A stretch of DNA of 64,000 nucleotides from Bacillota bacterium. GTDB lineage: Bacteria; Bacillota_I; Bacilli_A; Izemoplasmatales; Hujiaoplasmataceae. The DNA lies in the NCBI GenBank assembly GCA_018818595.1, contig JAHIRM010000005.1, forward strand, positions 62,001 to 126,000. Direction: 5' to 3'. Under the pieces are notes generated by a model. That model was not told the origin of the DNA. It worked only from the letters and a program-made list of their open reading frames with translations, and did not search any database. Positions 26,950 to 35,474 of the stretch are shown here, piece by piece. Made by a program: the position numbers and the translations under genes. Each line of letters opens with the position of its first letter. Position 1 is the stretch's first letter.

Positions 26950-27733
26950 TCATAAGCCCTTTCTCATTTAGGGTATGTAAAAAAATGTCAGGATGCATTT
27001 TAAATAAATCAATTCCAAGTTTTTGTTTGAATTTAAGCAAATAGATATCGTGATGAATGTGTTCTGAAATGATTCTAACCATCAAAGGATTATTTGTAAA
27101 GGTGCCCATCCATTCCAATTCAGGATCATTTACATTCGCTACTAAAACATTTTTATAATCTACAACCACCATTAAACGATTGCAAGAAAGACTTGTTAAT
27201 TCATGAGAATATAATTCTATGTTTTGTCTTTTATAATCATATTTTTTAAAAGAAAAAACAATAACTCGAATCTTCTTTTTCTCTAATAATTCAAACTCTT
27301 TATCAAAAAGAGTTAAATCTAAATCTGTATTGATATAAACCTCATCAGTTGCACTTAATAACATAGCTTTAGCTTTGGAAATGATTGCATCAAAATTAAT
27401 GAGATTTAAATAAGTTTCTCTTTGATTTTTTGGAGTGATTTTTTGGAGTATTTTTGCTGTAGAATCGATATTTTTTTCATAAGTTGATTTTAATTTTTCT
27501 AATAAGATTTCTGGTTCTAAAGGAAAGTAGCGATCTTTTTCACCGTTTTCAAGCATTACAACGCCTTCTTGGTAAAATTTATCCATTATCGGATAAATAC
27601 TCGACCGAGATAAGTTTAATGATTTAGCGATTTGATAAACAGTTTCTCCTTGATTTTCCAATAAATAGATATAAATAAGAGCTTCATTTCTAGAAAAAAA
27701 TAATTTAGTTAAAGCATTAATTGCTGTTTCCAT
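26942..27733 (-). CDS. TrmB-like winged-helix transcriptional regulator
   Basis: This 263-residue protein has an N-terminal winged helix (about 5-75: SRNEALIYIYLLENQGETVYQIAKSL, then SRSSIYPIMDKF). A coiled linker and a C-terminal domain of about 150 residues follow, resembling the ligand-binding part of TrmB/TrmBL regulators. The frame extends 25 codons upstream, but ATG 27733 has a perfect GGAGG site and an upstream start would run into the promoter. It is first in an operon with the MATE exporter. A dyad lies over its transcription start, suggesting autoregulation and ligand-controlled efflux. Confidence 0.78.
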   Translation of the reverse strand: METAINALTKLFFSRNEALIYIYLLENQGETVYQIAKSLNLSRSSIYPIMDKFYQEGVVMLENGEKDRYFPLEPEILLEKLKSTYEKNIDSTAKILQKITPKNQRETYLNLINFDAIISKAKAMLLSATDEVYINTDLDLTLFDKEFELLEKKKIRVIVFSFKKYDYKRQNIELYSHELTSLSCNRLMVVVDYKNVLVANVNDPELEWMGTFTNNPLMVRIISEHIHHDIYLLKFKQKLGIDLFKMHPDIFLHTLNEKGLMNG

Positions 27734-27749
27734 AGCGGCCTCCGTATTG

Positions 27750-27801
27750 CGTTGTCTATAATAAACAACGTTATTATATATTGTTTTTTCTTCTTTGTCA
27801 A
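27750..27801 (-). promoter_or_regulatory. promoter and dyad operator of the regulator/MATE operon
   Basis: On the minus strand a consensus TTGACA (27801-27796) and TATAAT (27778-27773) are 17 bases apart. Just downstream, 27750-27770 is a 21-bp dyad with arms CGTTGT and ACAACG and only one mismatched pair. Its position over the start site fits a repressor operator. Confidence 0.8.
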
Positions 27802-27819
27802 TAAACATTCCAGTAGTTA

Positions 27820-27847
27820 TTTACAAAAAAGAAGAGTGTGTTATAAT
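27820..27847 (+). promoter_or_regulatory. promoter of the asparagine T-box operon
   Basis: TTTACA (27820-27825) and TATAAT (27842-27847) are 16 bases apart, just ahead of the T-box leader. It diverges from the regulator promoter. Confidence 0.8.
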
Positions 27848-27853
27848 ATAAAT

Positions 27854-28078
27854 AAATCGAAGAACGGAAAAGTAAGATAAGCTCTTTATCAAAGCGAATA
27901 AGGAAACGGTGAAAGCCTTATACATACCTTATCTAAAAGAACACCGGGAGAGACAGAAGAATATTAGTAGAACTGTCCGCCTTATCCGCGTTAAGGATAT
28001 TAAGAGCTGGCGATGCCAGAATAAAGGTGGTACCACGGAGCCATTCGTCCTTTGCATTTTAGGGCGATTTTTGTTTTT
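27854..28078 (+). ncRNA. T-box leader, asparagine specifier
   Basis: This is a tRNA-sensing leader. Stem I helix AGATAAG (27875-27881) pairs with CTTATCT (27928-27934). The specifier loop has AGTA on the 5' side and the codon AAC (Asn) at 27940-27942 on the 3' side, closed by CGG/CCG. The T-box core GGTGGTACCACGG occupies 28026-28038. Antiterminator AAAGG (28023-28027) with CCTTT (28049-28053) excludes the terminator CGTCCT (28046-28051) with AGGGCG (28061-28066), which is followed by T-runs. Uncharged tRNA-Asn should therefore turn on the AlkD-asnS operon. Confidence 0.93.
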
Positions 28079-28094
28079 TTAAGGAGTGATTTTT

Positions 28095-28808
28095 ATGATG
28101 GAACATGATGTAAATCAACTTTTAAGTTTCAGTTCTTCAAAACCAGAAACATTACATCACAAAACAAAAGACAAAGAATATCAATGTAATGATTTGTTTT
28201 TAGGAATTAGAGTCCCAGAAGTTCGAAAAATCGCTAAAAAATATGGAAACAATATGAGCGAAGAAGCTCTTGTAACTTTATTAGAAAACCCCATACACGA
28301 ATATAGATTATGTAGCCTTATTATTATGACAAATCAGATGAAAAAAGCATCAGTTGAACAGCAAAAACAAATTGTTAAATTTTATTTGGATCATATTGAA
28401 TTTGTTAATGGATGGGATTTAGTTGATACGTCTGCATCTAACGTCTTAGGGAGATATTTACTTTACACAAAGGAGTATAAAGTTTTATATGAACTAGCAA
28501 AATCAAATGATCTTTGGAAAAAACGAATTAGTATTGTTTCAACATGGATATTGATTCAAAACGGAATTTTGGATGTGACAATAGACTTATCAAAAATACT
28601 TTTGAAAGAAAAACACGATTTAATTCACAAAGCGGTTGGATGGATGTTAAGAGAAGTTGGAAAAAAAGATATACAATTATTAAATGAATTTATCATAAAG
28701 AATTATCAAAATATTCCAAGGACAACGCTTCGTTATGCAATTGAAAAACACAATAATGTAATTCGAAAACAAATTTTGAAAGGGGATTTCTCATGGAACA
28801 AACAGTAA
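28095..28808 (+). CDS. AlkD-like DNA alkylation repair protein
   Basis: This 237-residue protein is all-helical, of the HEAT-repeat DNA glycosylase family that removes bulky or positively charged alkylated purines. Typical segments: [18 protein letters not shown] near the N-terminus, [15 protein letters not shown] with the conserved Trp-Asp pair, and [10 protein letters not shown] followed by [12 protein letters not shown]. The ATG at 28095 follows AAGGAGTG; the next codon is also ATG. It lies directly behind the T-box leader and overlaps asnS by 16 bases, an unusual place for a repair gene. Confidence 0.88.
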   Translation: MMEHDVNQLLSFSSSKPETLHHKTKDKEYQCNDLFLGIRVPEVRKIAKKYGNNMSEEALVTLLENPIHEYRLCSLIIMTNQMKKASVEQQKQIVKFYLDHIEFVNGWDLVDTSASNVLGRYLLYTKEYKVLYELAKSNDLWKKRISIVSTWILIQNGILDVTIDLSKILLKEKHDLIHKAVGWMLREVGKKDIQLLNEFIIKNYQNIPRTTLRYAIEKHNNVIRKQILKGDFSWNKQ

Positions 28809-30181
28809 GAAAGTTATATAAAGATTATAAATTATTTGAAAAACAAACCATTACAGTAAATGGCTGGATTAGGAATAATCGAGCACAAAAAGAATTTGGA
28901 TTTATTGATTTAAATGATGGAACTTTTTTTGAAACAATACAAATAGTATATGAAGATACTAAAGTTTCAAATTTTAAAGAAGTTCAAAAATTTAGAGTAG
29001 GATCTGCAATCACAGTGGTTGGGACCGTTATTTTAACTCCGGAATTAAAACAACCTTTTGAAATCAAAGCCGAAGAAATTATTCTTGTTGGAGATAGTTT
29101 GGAAACGTATCCGATTCAGCCCAAACGACACTCAAGAGAATTCTTAAGAGAAAATGCACATTTGCGAATGAGAACCAATTTGTTTAGCGCTGTCTTCCGT
29201 GTAAGATCTGTAGTATCTTATGCAATTCATAAATTCTTTCAAGAACAACATTTCATTTACGTTCATACTCCCATTATTACAGGAGCTGATGCAGAAGGCG
29301 CAGGAGAAATGTTTAAGGTATCCACCCTCGATTATCAAGCCTTATTAAAAGAGCCTTCAAAAGAACTTGATTTCTCAAAAGACTTTTTTGGGAAAGCCAC
29401 AAATTTGACGGTTTCAGGTCAACTTCAAGCCGAAGCATACGCTTTAGCTTTTCGTAATGTTTATACATTTGGACCAACCTTTCGTGCCGAAAATTCAAAT
29501 ACCCAAAGACACGCTTCGGAGTTTTGGATGATTGAACCAGAAATTGCTTTTGCAAATTTAAATGATGATATGGATTTGGCAGAAGCGATGGTTAAGGAGG
29601 TTATTAAAACAGTTTTGAATGATTGTGAAGCTGAAGTAGATTTTTTTAGTCAATACGTTGAGAAAGGATTAAAAGAAAAGTTATTAAAAGTGATTCACTC
29701 TAAATTTAAGGTAGTAACTCATAAAGATGCAATTGATATTTTACTTAAAAGTCCTGTTGCTTTTGAAAACAAACCAAAACAAGGAGAAGATCTAGCTACT
29801 GAACATGAAAAATATTTGACAAAATATTTTGATGGTCCAGTATTTGTGATTGATTGGCCAAAAGAGATTAAGGCTTTTTATATGAGACAAAATGAAGATG
29901 GATTAACCGTTGCTGCTATGGATTTGCTTGTTCCAGGAGCAGGAGAGTTAATTGGTGGATCACAAAGAGAAGAAAGATTGGATATATTAGAAAAAAGAAT
30001 GCATGAAATGAACGTAGAAGATAAGGATCTATGGTGGTATTTAGAGTTAAGAAAATATGGGGGTTGTCCTCACGCGGGATTTGGATTAGGATTAGAAAGA
30101 ATGGTCATGTATGTTACAGGTATTGACAACATTCGAGATGTAATTCCTTTCCCAAGAACTCCTAAAAATTGCGAATTTTAA
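28793..30181 (+). CDS. asnS: asparaginyl-tRNA synthetase
   Basis: AsnS charges tRNA-Asn. The 462-residue class IIb synthetase has an N-terminal OB anticodon-binding domain ([22 protein letters not shown]) and the catalytic core. Motif 2 appears as [22 protein letters not shown] and motif 3 as [12 protein letters not shown], ending in [10 protein letters not shown]. The Asn-type features distinguish it from AspRS. The AAC specifier of the upstream T-box independently supports the call. It overlaps the AlkD-like gene by 16 bases. Confidence 0.97.
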   Translation: MEQTVRKLYKDYKLFEKQTITVNGWIRNNRAQKEFGFIDLNDGTFFETIQIVYEDTKVSNFKEVQKFRVGSAITVVGTVILTPELKQPFEIKAEEIILVGDSLETYPIQPKRHSREFLRENAHLRMRTNLFSAVFRVRSVVSYAIHKFFQEQHFIYVHTPIITGADAEGAGEMFKVSTLDYQALLKEPSKELDFSKDFFGKATNLTVSGQLQAEAYALAFRNVYTFGPTFRAENSNTQRHASEFWMIEPEIAFANLNDDMDLAEAMVKEVIKTVLNDCEAEVDFFSQYVEKGLKEKLLKVIHSKFKVVTHKDAIDILLKSPVAFENKPKQGEDLATEHEKYLTKYFDGPVFVIDWPKEIKAFYMRQNEDGLTVAAMDLLVPGAGELIGGSQREERLDILEKRMHEMNVEDKDLWWYLELRKYGGCPHAGFGLGLERMVMYVTGIDNIRDVIPFPRTPKNCEF

Positions 30182-30311
30182 AATAGAATAGATATAATTT
30201 TTCTTTCGACCAAGTTATTATGAGGCTCTGCGAAAAAACATTGCTATTTTTCATCATTTGAGATATATTGAGAATACATATAATAACGATTTATATTAGG
30301 GAAGTGTAAAA

Positions 30312-31799
30312 ATGAAAAAACAATTAATTTTGTTTCTTGTGCTACTTTTAAGTTTCTTTTTAGTTGCTTGTCAAGAAACGACATCGACTACGACGACTAC
30401 AACAGAAGTAACAACAGAATTAACAACCACTTTACCACAAACGATAAGTGCAATAGTGGGAAGTTTGGAAAATGAGAATAATATTGGTTTGTTTTTAACC
30501 GAAACACCTTATTCATCGATGGGAATCAATTTTGAATTATCGACGAATACGTTAGGGTTTGTCGAATACGGATTAAAAGATTCGGGAGAATATACAAGAT
30601 TAGAAGCTACTCAAAAAATAACTGTAGTAAACAATAAGACCGTTTATCTTTATGAAGCTGTTATGGATGATTTAATTTCAGCACAAACGTATTCGTATCG
30701 AATTACTAACAACGATGATTCGGAAACAAGTGCATATCATGAATTTTCTATGCCAGATTCTGAAGCAGAATCGTTTACATTTATGTATTTGGCCGATCCT
30801 CAAGAAAATGCCGAGACAGGATACATGGCTTATGCTTATTCGATATTAAATGTTTTAGATTTCAGTCAACAGAATTATGATTTTGTCGTTTTTCCAGGGG
30901 ACGTTATAAATGATGCTGATGTACAATCTCAATGGAATTTATTTTTTAAATATTCTTCAGTGTTTTCATATGAAAAACCACTTATTGCAACAACGGGAAA
31001 TCACGACTCTGGCGCAATTACCGAAGATAGAATAAACAGTCTTGAATTCGATGGATATATGAATTTACCAAACAATGGGCCGATATATGAAGAGTTTAAT
31101 GAAATAGATGGAGACTTAAGAACATCCCATTTTGATGATGGTAAAACGTATAGTTTTGATTATGGAACTGCACATTTTGTAGTTATAGATACAGAGATAT
31201 ATTGTGATGGAACAACTGCTTGTATTACTTATGATGAAAGCAATGCGGATATATTAAATGAATGGGTTAGAAATGATTTAACAAATAATAATCAACTCTG
31301 GACAATTGTATTATTGCACAGAGGACCTTACAGTTTATCTTATGATACAGATAGTGTAAGAGATAATTTAGTCCCAATATTTGATGAATTTGGTGTTGAT
31401 TTGGTGCTTGCCGGACATGATCATCAATATTCAAGAGCGGTTTATCAAAACTTAGAGTTAATCCAATTTAAAAGATCAAATGAATATTTTAAAGGTACTA
31501 TCAGTTTGATAGAAGCTTTAGAAGAAGATTGTCATTTCAATAATTATACGAGCGCTTTAGGAGTTACTTATTTGACAGCCAATACATCTGGAACGAAATA
31601 TTATGGCGGAGATAAATCATCGGGTATTGACGTAAATTATAAATTTATTGAAGAAAACCCAGTAATACCAATGATCACAGTAACAAATGAATACATTCAA
31701 GTCATTTCTTATGGTCTTGAAAAAGACACAGGACTTTCTATTGTGCCTACAGGAGTATATGTTTTAGAAGAGTTTATGATTTCTAGACCAGCAAATTAA
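30312..31799 (+). CDS. metallophosphoesterase lipoprotein (purple acid phosphatase-like)
   Basis: This 495-residue secreted lipoprotein has a signal peptide with lipobox LVAC (Cys20), then a Thr-rich tether (about 21-45). A fibronectin-like N-terminal domain spans about 50-150. The calcineurin-like phosphoesterase domain has metal ligands in LADPQE, FPGDVIND, TGNHDSG, LLHRGPYS and LAGHDHQYSR. The fused N-terminal domain is typical of purple acid phosphatase relatives. It would release phosphate from phosphomonoesters outside the cell; nucleotides are possible substrates given the nucleic acid locus downstream. A TATAAT lies about 30 bases upstream, and a strong terminator follows. Confidence 0.88.
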   Translation: MKKQLILFLVLLLSFFLVACQETTSTTTTTTEVTTELTTTLPQTISAIVGSLENENNIGLFLTETPYSSMGINFELSTNTLGFVEYGLKDSGEYTRLEATQKITVVNNKTVYLYEAVMDDLISAQTYSYRITNNDDSETSAYHEFSMPDSEAESFTFMYLADPQENAETGYMAYAYSILNVLDFSQQNYDFVVFPGDVINDADVQSQWNLFFKYSSVFSYEKPLIATTGNHDSGAITEDRINSLEFDGYMNLPNNGPIYEEFNEIDGDLRTSHFDDGKTYSFDYGTAHFVVIDTEIYCDGTTACITYDESNADILNEWVRNDLTNNNQLWTIVLLHRGPYSLSYDTDSVRDNLVPIFDEFGVDLVLAGHDHQYSRAVYQNLELIQFKRSNEYFKGTISLIEALEEDCHFNNYTSALGVTYLTANTSGTKYYGGDKSSGIDVNYKFIEENPVIPMITVTNEYIQVISYGLEKDTGLSIVPTGVYVLEEFMISRPAN

Positions 31800-31833
31800 A
31801 AAAAGTCGAGAGAAATTCTCGACTTTTTATTTT
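31797..31833. terminator. bidirectional terminator
   Basis: A stem with core AAAGTCGAGA/TCTCGACTTT and a short loop lies between converging genes, with A-runs and T-runs on either side. Confidence 0.88.
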
Positions 31834-31847
31834 TTTACTTACTTACT

Positions 31848-32810
31848 TTATTTTTTTGCTGGTTCTTTTAATGATTCAACTAAGCCAGTTGCAAAACCAA
31901 CGATTCCTTGTAATTCAGAAGGAATAATAATTTTAGTTGCTTGACCATTGGCTACTTTTTCCATCGTTTTATATGCTTCTAAAGTAAGAACGGTATGATC
32001 TGCTTTTGCTGCTTTAATTAATTCAATACCGCGCGCAGTAGCTTCTTGAACCTTAAGAATGGCTTCGGCTTGGCCTTCAGCTTCGCGAATAGCGGCTTCT
32101 TTTTTTGCTTCAGCTCTTAAGATAGCAGCGGTTTTTTCACCTTCTGCTTCAAGAACGTTAGCAGCTTTTTTTCCTTCAGCAATTAGTATAGATTCACGAC
32201 GTTCACGTTCAGCACGCATTTGTTTTTCCATCGCTTCTCTAATTACTTGTGGAGGAATGATGTTTTTTAATTCAACACGATTAATCTTAATTCCCCATGG
32301 GTCGGTTGCTTCATCTAGAATAACACGCATTCTCTCGTTAATTAAATCGCGACTTGTAAGAGTCTCGTCTAATTCAAGTTCTCCAATAATATTACGAAGA
32401 GTAGTGGCGGTTAGATGTTCAATTAATAGGCCAGGATTTTCAGCTCCATAAACGAATTGTTTTGAGTCTGTTATTTGCAAGAAAACAACAGTATCAATTT
32501 GCATTGTAACATTATCTTTTGTAATAACAGCTTGAGGTGGAAAGTCTAGGACTTGTTCTTTTAGCATAATAAAATCGGTGTTTTGTCCTCTAGCGTTGTA
32601 GGTTCTTTTAATGCGATCGATAAATGGAACTAAGAAGTGTAACCCTGTATTCCAAGTTTTATAGTAGCTACCCCATCTTTCAATTACATATTGTGTTGCT
32701 TGAGGGATAATTTTGAATCTTGATCCAACATAAACAATGATGATAATTAATAAAGCGATTATAACAATAATTCCTGTGATGTCTACTTCTAGTGTGAATG
32801 GTATAAACAT
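31848..32810 (-). CDS. SPFH/Band 7 membrane protein (QmcA-like)
   Basis: This is a stomatin-family protein of 320 residues. One N-terminal membrane helix lies at about 10-28. The Band 7 domain (about 35-200) includes YVIERWG, NTGLHFLVPFIDRI and GELELDETLTSRD. A long charged Ala/Glu/Lys coiled coil (about 200-275) and a C-terminal segment ending in GFATGLVESL follow. Such proteins form membrane microdomain scaffolds and are usually paired with NfeD proteins, as here (33559-34011). It has its own AGGAGG site 81 bases after the RDD gene. Confidence 0.93.
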   Translation of the reverse strand: MFIPFTLEVDITGIIVIIALLIIIIVYVGSRFKIIPQATQYVIERWGSYYKTWNTGLHFLVPFIDRIKRTYNARGQNTDFIMLKEQVLDFPPQAVITKDNVTMQIDTVVFLQITDSKQFVYGAENPGLLIEHLTATTLRNIIGELELDETLTSRDLINERMRVILDEATDPWGIKINRVELKNIIPPQVIREAMEKQMRAERERRESILIAEGKKAANVLEAEGEKTAAILRAEAKKEAAIREAEGQAEAILKVQEATARGIELIKAAKADHTVLTLEAYKTMEKVANGQATKIIIPSELQGIVGFATGLVESLKEPAKK

Positions 32811-32890
32811 TATAAATCCTCCTTATATAATATATTTTTTTGTGATTATTAAATATTTTTGAAATCTTTTAGTAAATCCTATCTTAAAAT

Positions 32891-33559
32891 CTAATATCCA
32901 TATCCGGCCTTTACGACACTCATTTTCAATAAAATATCGCGTAATGTAGACCTTTTTCTGGTAAAAGACATTAATCCTAAATCGATAATTAATGATAACA
33001 GAAATAAAATAGCTCCTGCATACATGCTTACTACAAAAACCAACACGATAAAGAAATATTTTAAGACAATATCGTGGAAGAATACTGATAAAACATTGAC
33101 TGGACCATCTAATTTAATTTGCAACAACGTTCGACCCAACGTTCGGCCTTTGGTCGCAACTGCATAGATAGACATTAAAATGAGAAAACCAAAAGTAAAG
33201 TAATAAATAGTACTGATAAAATAACCAGTTAATGGACGATTATAGGGTTCAATATCCACCGTATTTTGTTCATCTAAGACATTTACCTTTTCTTGGTAAT
33301 TCAATTTTACTTCATCAATTAGAAGTTGATCTTCTCCAGCGAGTTCAAGTTGAGCATTATATTCTTCTTGAAGTAATGCTAAATCAGAGTTATAAACATC
33401 GATAATTTCTGAATAAGTGGCGAAAATTTCATCAAAATCAGGAACTTGATTTCTTAAAAGCGTTCTTCCAAATAAAGCAAACGTAGCATAAACTATAATA
33501 AATACAATCGTGATGTCAATAAGCGATGAAATCGCTCGTTTAAGAAATCCTGCATTCAT
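32891..33559 (-). CDS. RDD family membrane protein
   Basis: This 222-residue membrane protein belongs to the RDD family. It opens with GFLKRAISSLIDITIVF and has TKGRTLGRTLLQIKL and RKRSTLRDILLK at the expected places. Unusually for the short family, a stretch of about 60 polar residues, rich in Glu, Gln and Asp (about 38-100), sits between the first two helices. It would form an extracytoplasmic helical insert. RDD proteins have no settled function; some affect ion tolerance. It overlaps the NfeD start and is cotranscribed with the SPFH gene. Confidence 0.82.
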   Translation of the reverse strand: MNAGFLKRAISSLIDITIVFIIVYATFALFGRTLLRNQVPDFDEIFATYSEIIDVYNSDLALLQEEYNAQLELAGEDQLLIDEVKLNYQEKVNVLDEQNTVDIEPYNRPLTGYFISTIYYFTFGFLILMSIYAVATKGRTLGRTLLQIKLDGPVNVLSVFFHDIVLKYFFIVLVFVVSMYAGAILFLLSLIIDLGLMSFTRKRSTLRDILLKMSVVKAGYGY

Positions 33560-34011
33560 TAGTTTTTTCTAACCACTAATTTTACGCCATCGATTGAAAG
33601 AACCTCAACTTTTTCAGTTAATTGAATATCTTCGTTTGCAATAGCGGTCCAGATTTTTCCATCGATTTTAACTTCTCCTCTTTCGCCATCTAAAATCGCT
33701 TTTGTACAAATCGCAATTTTTCCTATTAGTTTGTCTGAATTCGTTTTAATTTCGTTTTTACGAATGTACTCTCTAAATAATGGGCGAAGTCCTAAAAGAA
33801 GAAGAACGGAAACGATGATAAAAATTACAACTTGTAAAATAATATAATCTGGGAGAAAAATAGCGACAATCAGCGCGAAAAAAGCTCCTACTGAAAACCA
33901 GATACTTGTAAGATCCATAGTGGACGCTTCAATGATTCCAGCGAAAATAATTAATCCAAACCAAACATAAATCATTATGGTCCCTGTCTCTATTGTTAAT
34001 ACCATAATCAT
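33559..34011 (-). CDS. NfeD-like membrane protein
   Basis: This is the short-form NfeD protein, 150 residues. It has three to four membrane helices (about 12-80) followed by a C-terminal OB-fold domain (about 90-148) with LIGKIAICTKAILDGERGEVKIDGKIW and VEVLSIDGVKLVV. NfeD proteins partner SPFH proteins in membrane microdomains. The ATG overlaps the preceding stop as TAATG, which supports the first start; an internal ATG at codon 12 is possible. Confidence 0.88.
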   Translation of the reverse strand: MIMVLTIETGTIMIYVWFGLIIFAGIIEASTMDLTSIWFSVGAFFALIVAIFLPDYIILQVVIFIIVSVLLLLGLRPLFREYIRKNEIKTNSDKLIGKIAICTKAILDGERGEVKIDGKIWTAIANEDIQLTEKVEVLSIDGVKLVVRKN

Positions 34012-34394
34012 TACACCTCTCTATTCTTTAAGTCAATGATCAACGCATTTTCTTTTTTATTCCAATAAGCCTTGAATTTGTAAGATTGATTATTAGAAAA
34101 ATCCAATTTTAATTCATCAGATATTTCTTTTAAAAATAATTTATTACAAATTCTTGAATAACTTGATTTAACCGTTATGTTGTGTTGCTGTTCTTCAGGA
34201 ACATATCCCAAGCCAATTTCTTCTTTTGTAATTGGTTTTATAGCAATTAATTGACTAGAGCTATCAAATCCCAGTAAAACAACATAAGCATTTTCAAAGT
34301 AAGCAGTAGCGGATTTATTTAAAGTAATGTTTGCTTCATAAAGCGTAGCAATATCATCGAGAGGCTTCTTTGAAGCCCAAACGAAATTTGTCAT
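34011..34394 (-). CDS. conserved-looking protein of unknown function in SPFH/NfeD operon
   Basis: This 127-residue soluble protein heads the operon. I do not recognise a family. Two halves look loosely alike. The first has ITLNKSATAYFENAY followed by LIAIKPI; the second has RICNKLFLKEI followed by ALIIDL. That is a beta-hairpin/helix pattern reminiscent of a duplicated AbrB- or MraZ-type fold. The ATG at 34394 has GGAGG nine bases upstream, which beats an earlier in-frame ATG at 34409. Its stop overlaps the NfeD start. A regulatory role is only a guess. Confidence 0.65.
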   Translation of the reverse strand: MTNFVWASKKPLDDIATLYEANITLNKSATAYFENAYVVLLGFDSSSQLIAIKPITKEEIGLGYVPEEQQHNITVKSSYSRICNKLFLKEISDELKLDFSNNQSYKFKAYWNKKENALIIDLKNREV

Positions 34395-34435
34395 TGTCTC
34401 AACCTCCATTATAATACGATTTCTATCTATTACTA

Positions 34436-34464
34436 ATTATATCACTTTATTTCCAATATATCAA
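34436..34464 (-). promoter_or_regulatory. promoter of the SPFH/NfeD operon
   Basis: On the minus strand, TTGATA (34464-34459) and TATAAT (34441-34436) are 17 bases apart. Confidence 0.78.
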
Positions 34465-34508
34465 GAATTATTTTTAATTATTTTTGATTATTTGTAATTA
34501 CATTAACG

Positions 34509-34537
34509 TTTACAAACCATACTTTATTGTGTATAAT
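34509..34537 (+). promoter_or_regulatory. promoter of the TtcA-like gene
   Basis: TTTACA (34509-34514) and TATAAT (34532-34537) are 17 bases apart, 26 bases before the ATG. Confidence 0.8.
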
Positions 34538-34563
34538 AGAGTTATATTTCGAGGTGAAGTTAT

Positions 34564-35379
34564 ATGAGAGAATTTACTTTTCAACAAAATGTAGAAAGAA
34601 GTTTGATGAAAAAATTTAAAGGGCCAATCTTTTCTAAATTTTTAAAAGCGATTGAAGAATATGATTTGATTAAAGATGGAGATAAAGTTGCGGTTGCCTT
34701 AAGCGGAGGAAAAGATTCGCTATTGCTCGCAAAATTATTTCAAGAAATAAAGCGCCATAATCACGTGTCAATTGATTTGGTTTTTATTACAATGGATCCG
34801 GGATTTGATAAAGCTCATTTGGATCTTCACCTGAATAATTGCAAAAAATTAGGGATAGAAGTAAAAGTACTTGAGTCAAATGTTTTTGATATTTCAAACA
34901 AGATGTCTCCTGAATCTCCTTGTTTTTTATGCGCTAGGATGAGAAGAGGGTTTTTGTATAAAGTTGCAAAAGAAAATGGTTGCAATAAATTAGCTCTCGG
35001 ACATCATTTTGATGATGTGATTGAAACGACTCTTTTAAATGTTTTTTATACAGGTACATTTAAAACTATGTTACCAAAGGCTCGATCAAAAAACTATTTG
35101 GACATGGAGCTTATAAGGCCTATGTATTTAATAAAGGAAAAAGATATTATTCACTTTTCAAAATATCACCATTTGGAAACAATGGCTTGTGGATGTAAAA
35201 TTGCTAGTTGTGAAATAGATTCAAAACGGAAAGAAATGAAAGATTTAGTTAGTCAAATGCGAAAAATTTATGTAAACACAGATATAAATATATTTAGATC
35301 TGCAGAAAACGTTAATATAAAAGGCGTTTTAGGATATTATGATGATGAAGAAAAGACTTCATTTTTAGATGATTACTAG
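34564..35379 (+). CDS. TtcA-like tRNA thiolation enzyme
   Basis: This is a PP-loop ATPase of 271 residues. It has SGGKDS at 47-52, then a CFLC pair near residue 117 and further Cys in MACGCKIASC near 215. These match the Cys positions of TtcA, which uses a [4Fe-4S] cluster to put sulfur on cytidine 32 of tRNA. GHHFDDVIETTLLNVFYTG is the typical second core motif. Other members of this superfamily modify different tRNA bases, so the exact target is not certain. It is a single-gene unit with promoter and terminator. Confidence 0.85.
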   Translation: MREFTFQQNVERSLMKKFKGPIFSKFLKAIEEYDLIKDGDKVAVALSGGKDSLLLAKLFQEIKRHNHVSIDLVFITMDPGFDKAHLDLHLNNCKKLGIEVKVLESNVFDISNKMSPESPCFLCARMRRGFLYKVAKENGCNKLALGHHFDDVIETTLLNVFYTGTFKTMLPKARSKNYLDMELIRPMYLIKEKDIIHFSKYHHLETMACGCKIASCEIDSKRKEMKDLVSQMRKIYVNTDINIFRSAENVNIKGVLGYYDDEEKTSFLDDY

Positions 35380-35417
35380 GATTATATCAAATATACGTGT
35401 TGAAATTGTGAAATAAA

Positions 35418-35451
35418 AAAGCACACGAGTGAAAAATCGTGTGCTTTCTTT
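35418..35451. terminator. terminator between TtcA-like gene and mnmE
   Basis: An 11-bp stem AAAGCACACGA with TCGTGTGCTTT (35418-35428 with 35437-35447) lies between converging genes. Confidence 0.88.
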
Positions 35452-35458
35452 TTCTAAA

Positions 35459-35474
35459 TGTTTCACGTGAAACG
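35459..35474. other. parS: parS centromere-like site
   Basis: TGTTTCACGTGAAACG matches the Bacillus parS consensus TGTTNCACGTGAAACA at 15 of 16 positions and contains a perfect 14-bp palindrome. It abuts the mnmE stop codon and lies about 35 kb from dnaA, in the origin-proximal zone where ParB/Spo0J sites are expected. parA/parB themselves are not in the window. Confidence 0.82.

Noticed and set aside
30182-30311. Small gene or RNA between asnS and the phosphoesterase gene
   Set aside because: Apart from a TATAAT and possible -35 for the next gene, nothing coding or well structured was seen.
32059-32451. Plus-strand frame of 130 codons inside the SPFH gene
   Set aside because: It mirrors the Ala/Glu/Lys coiled coil of the real gene and has no start signals or homology pattern.
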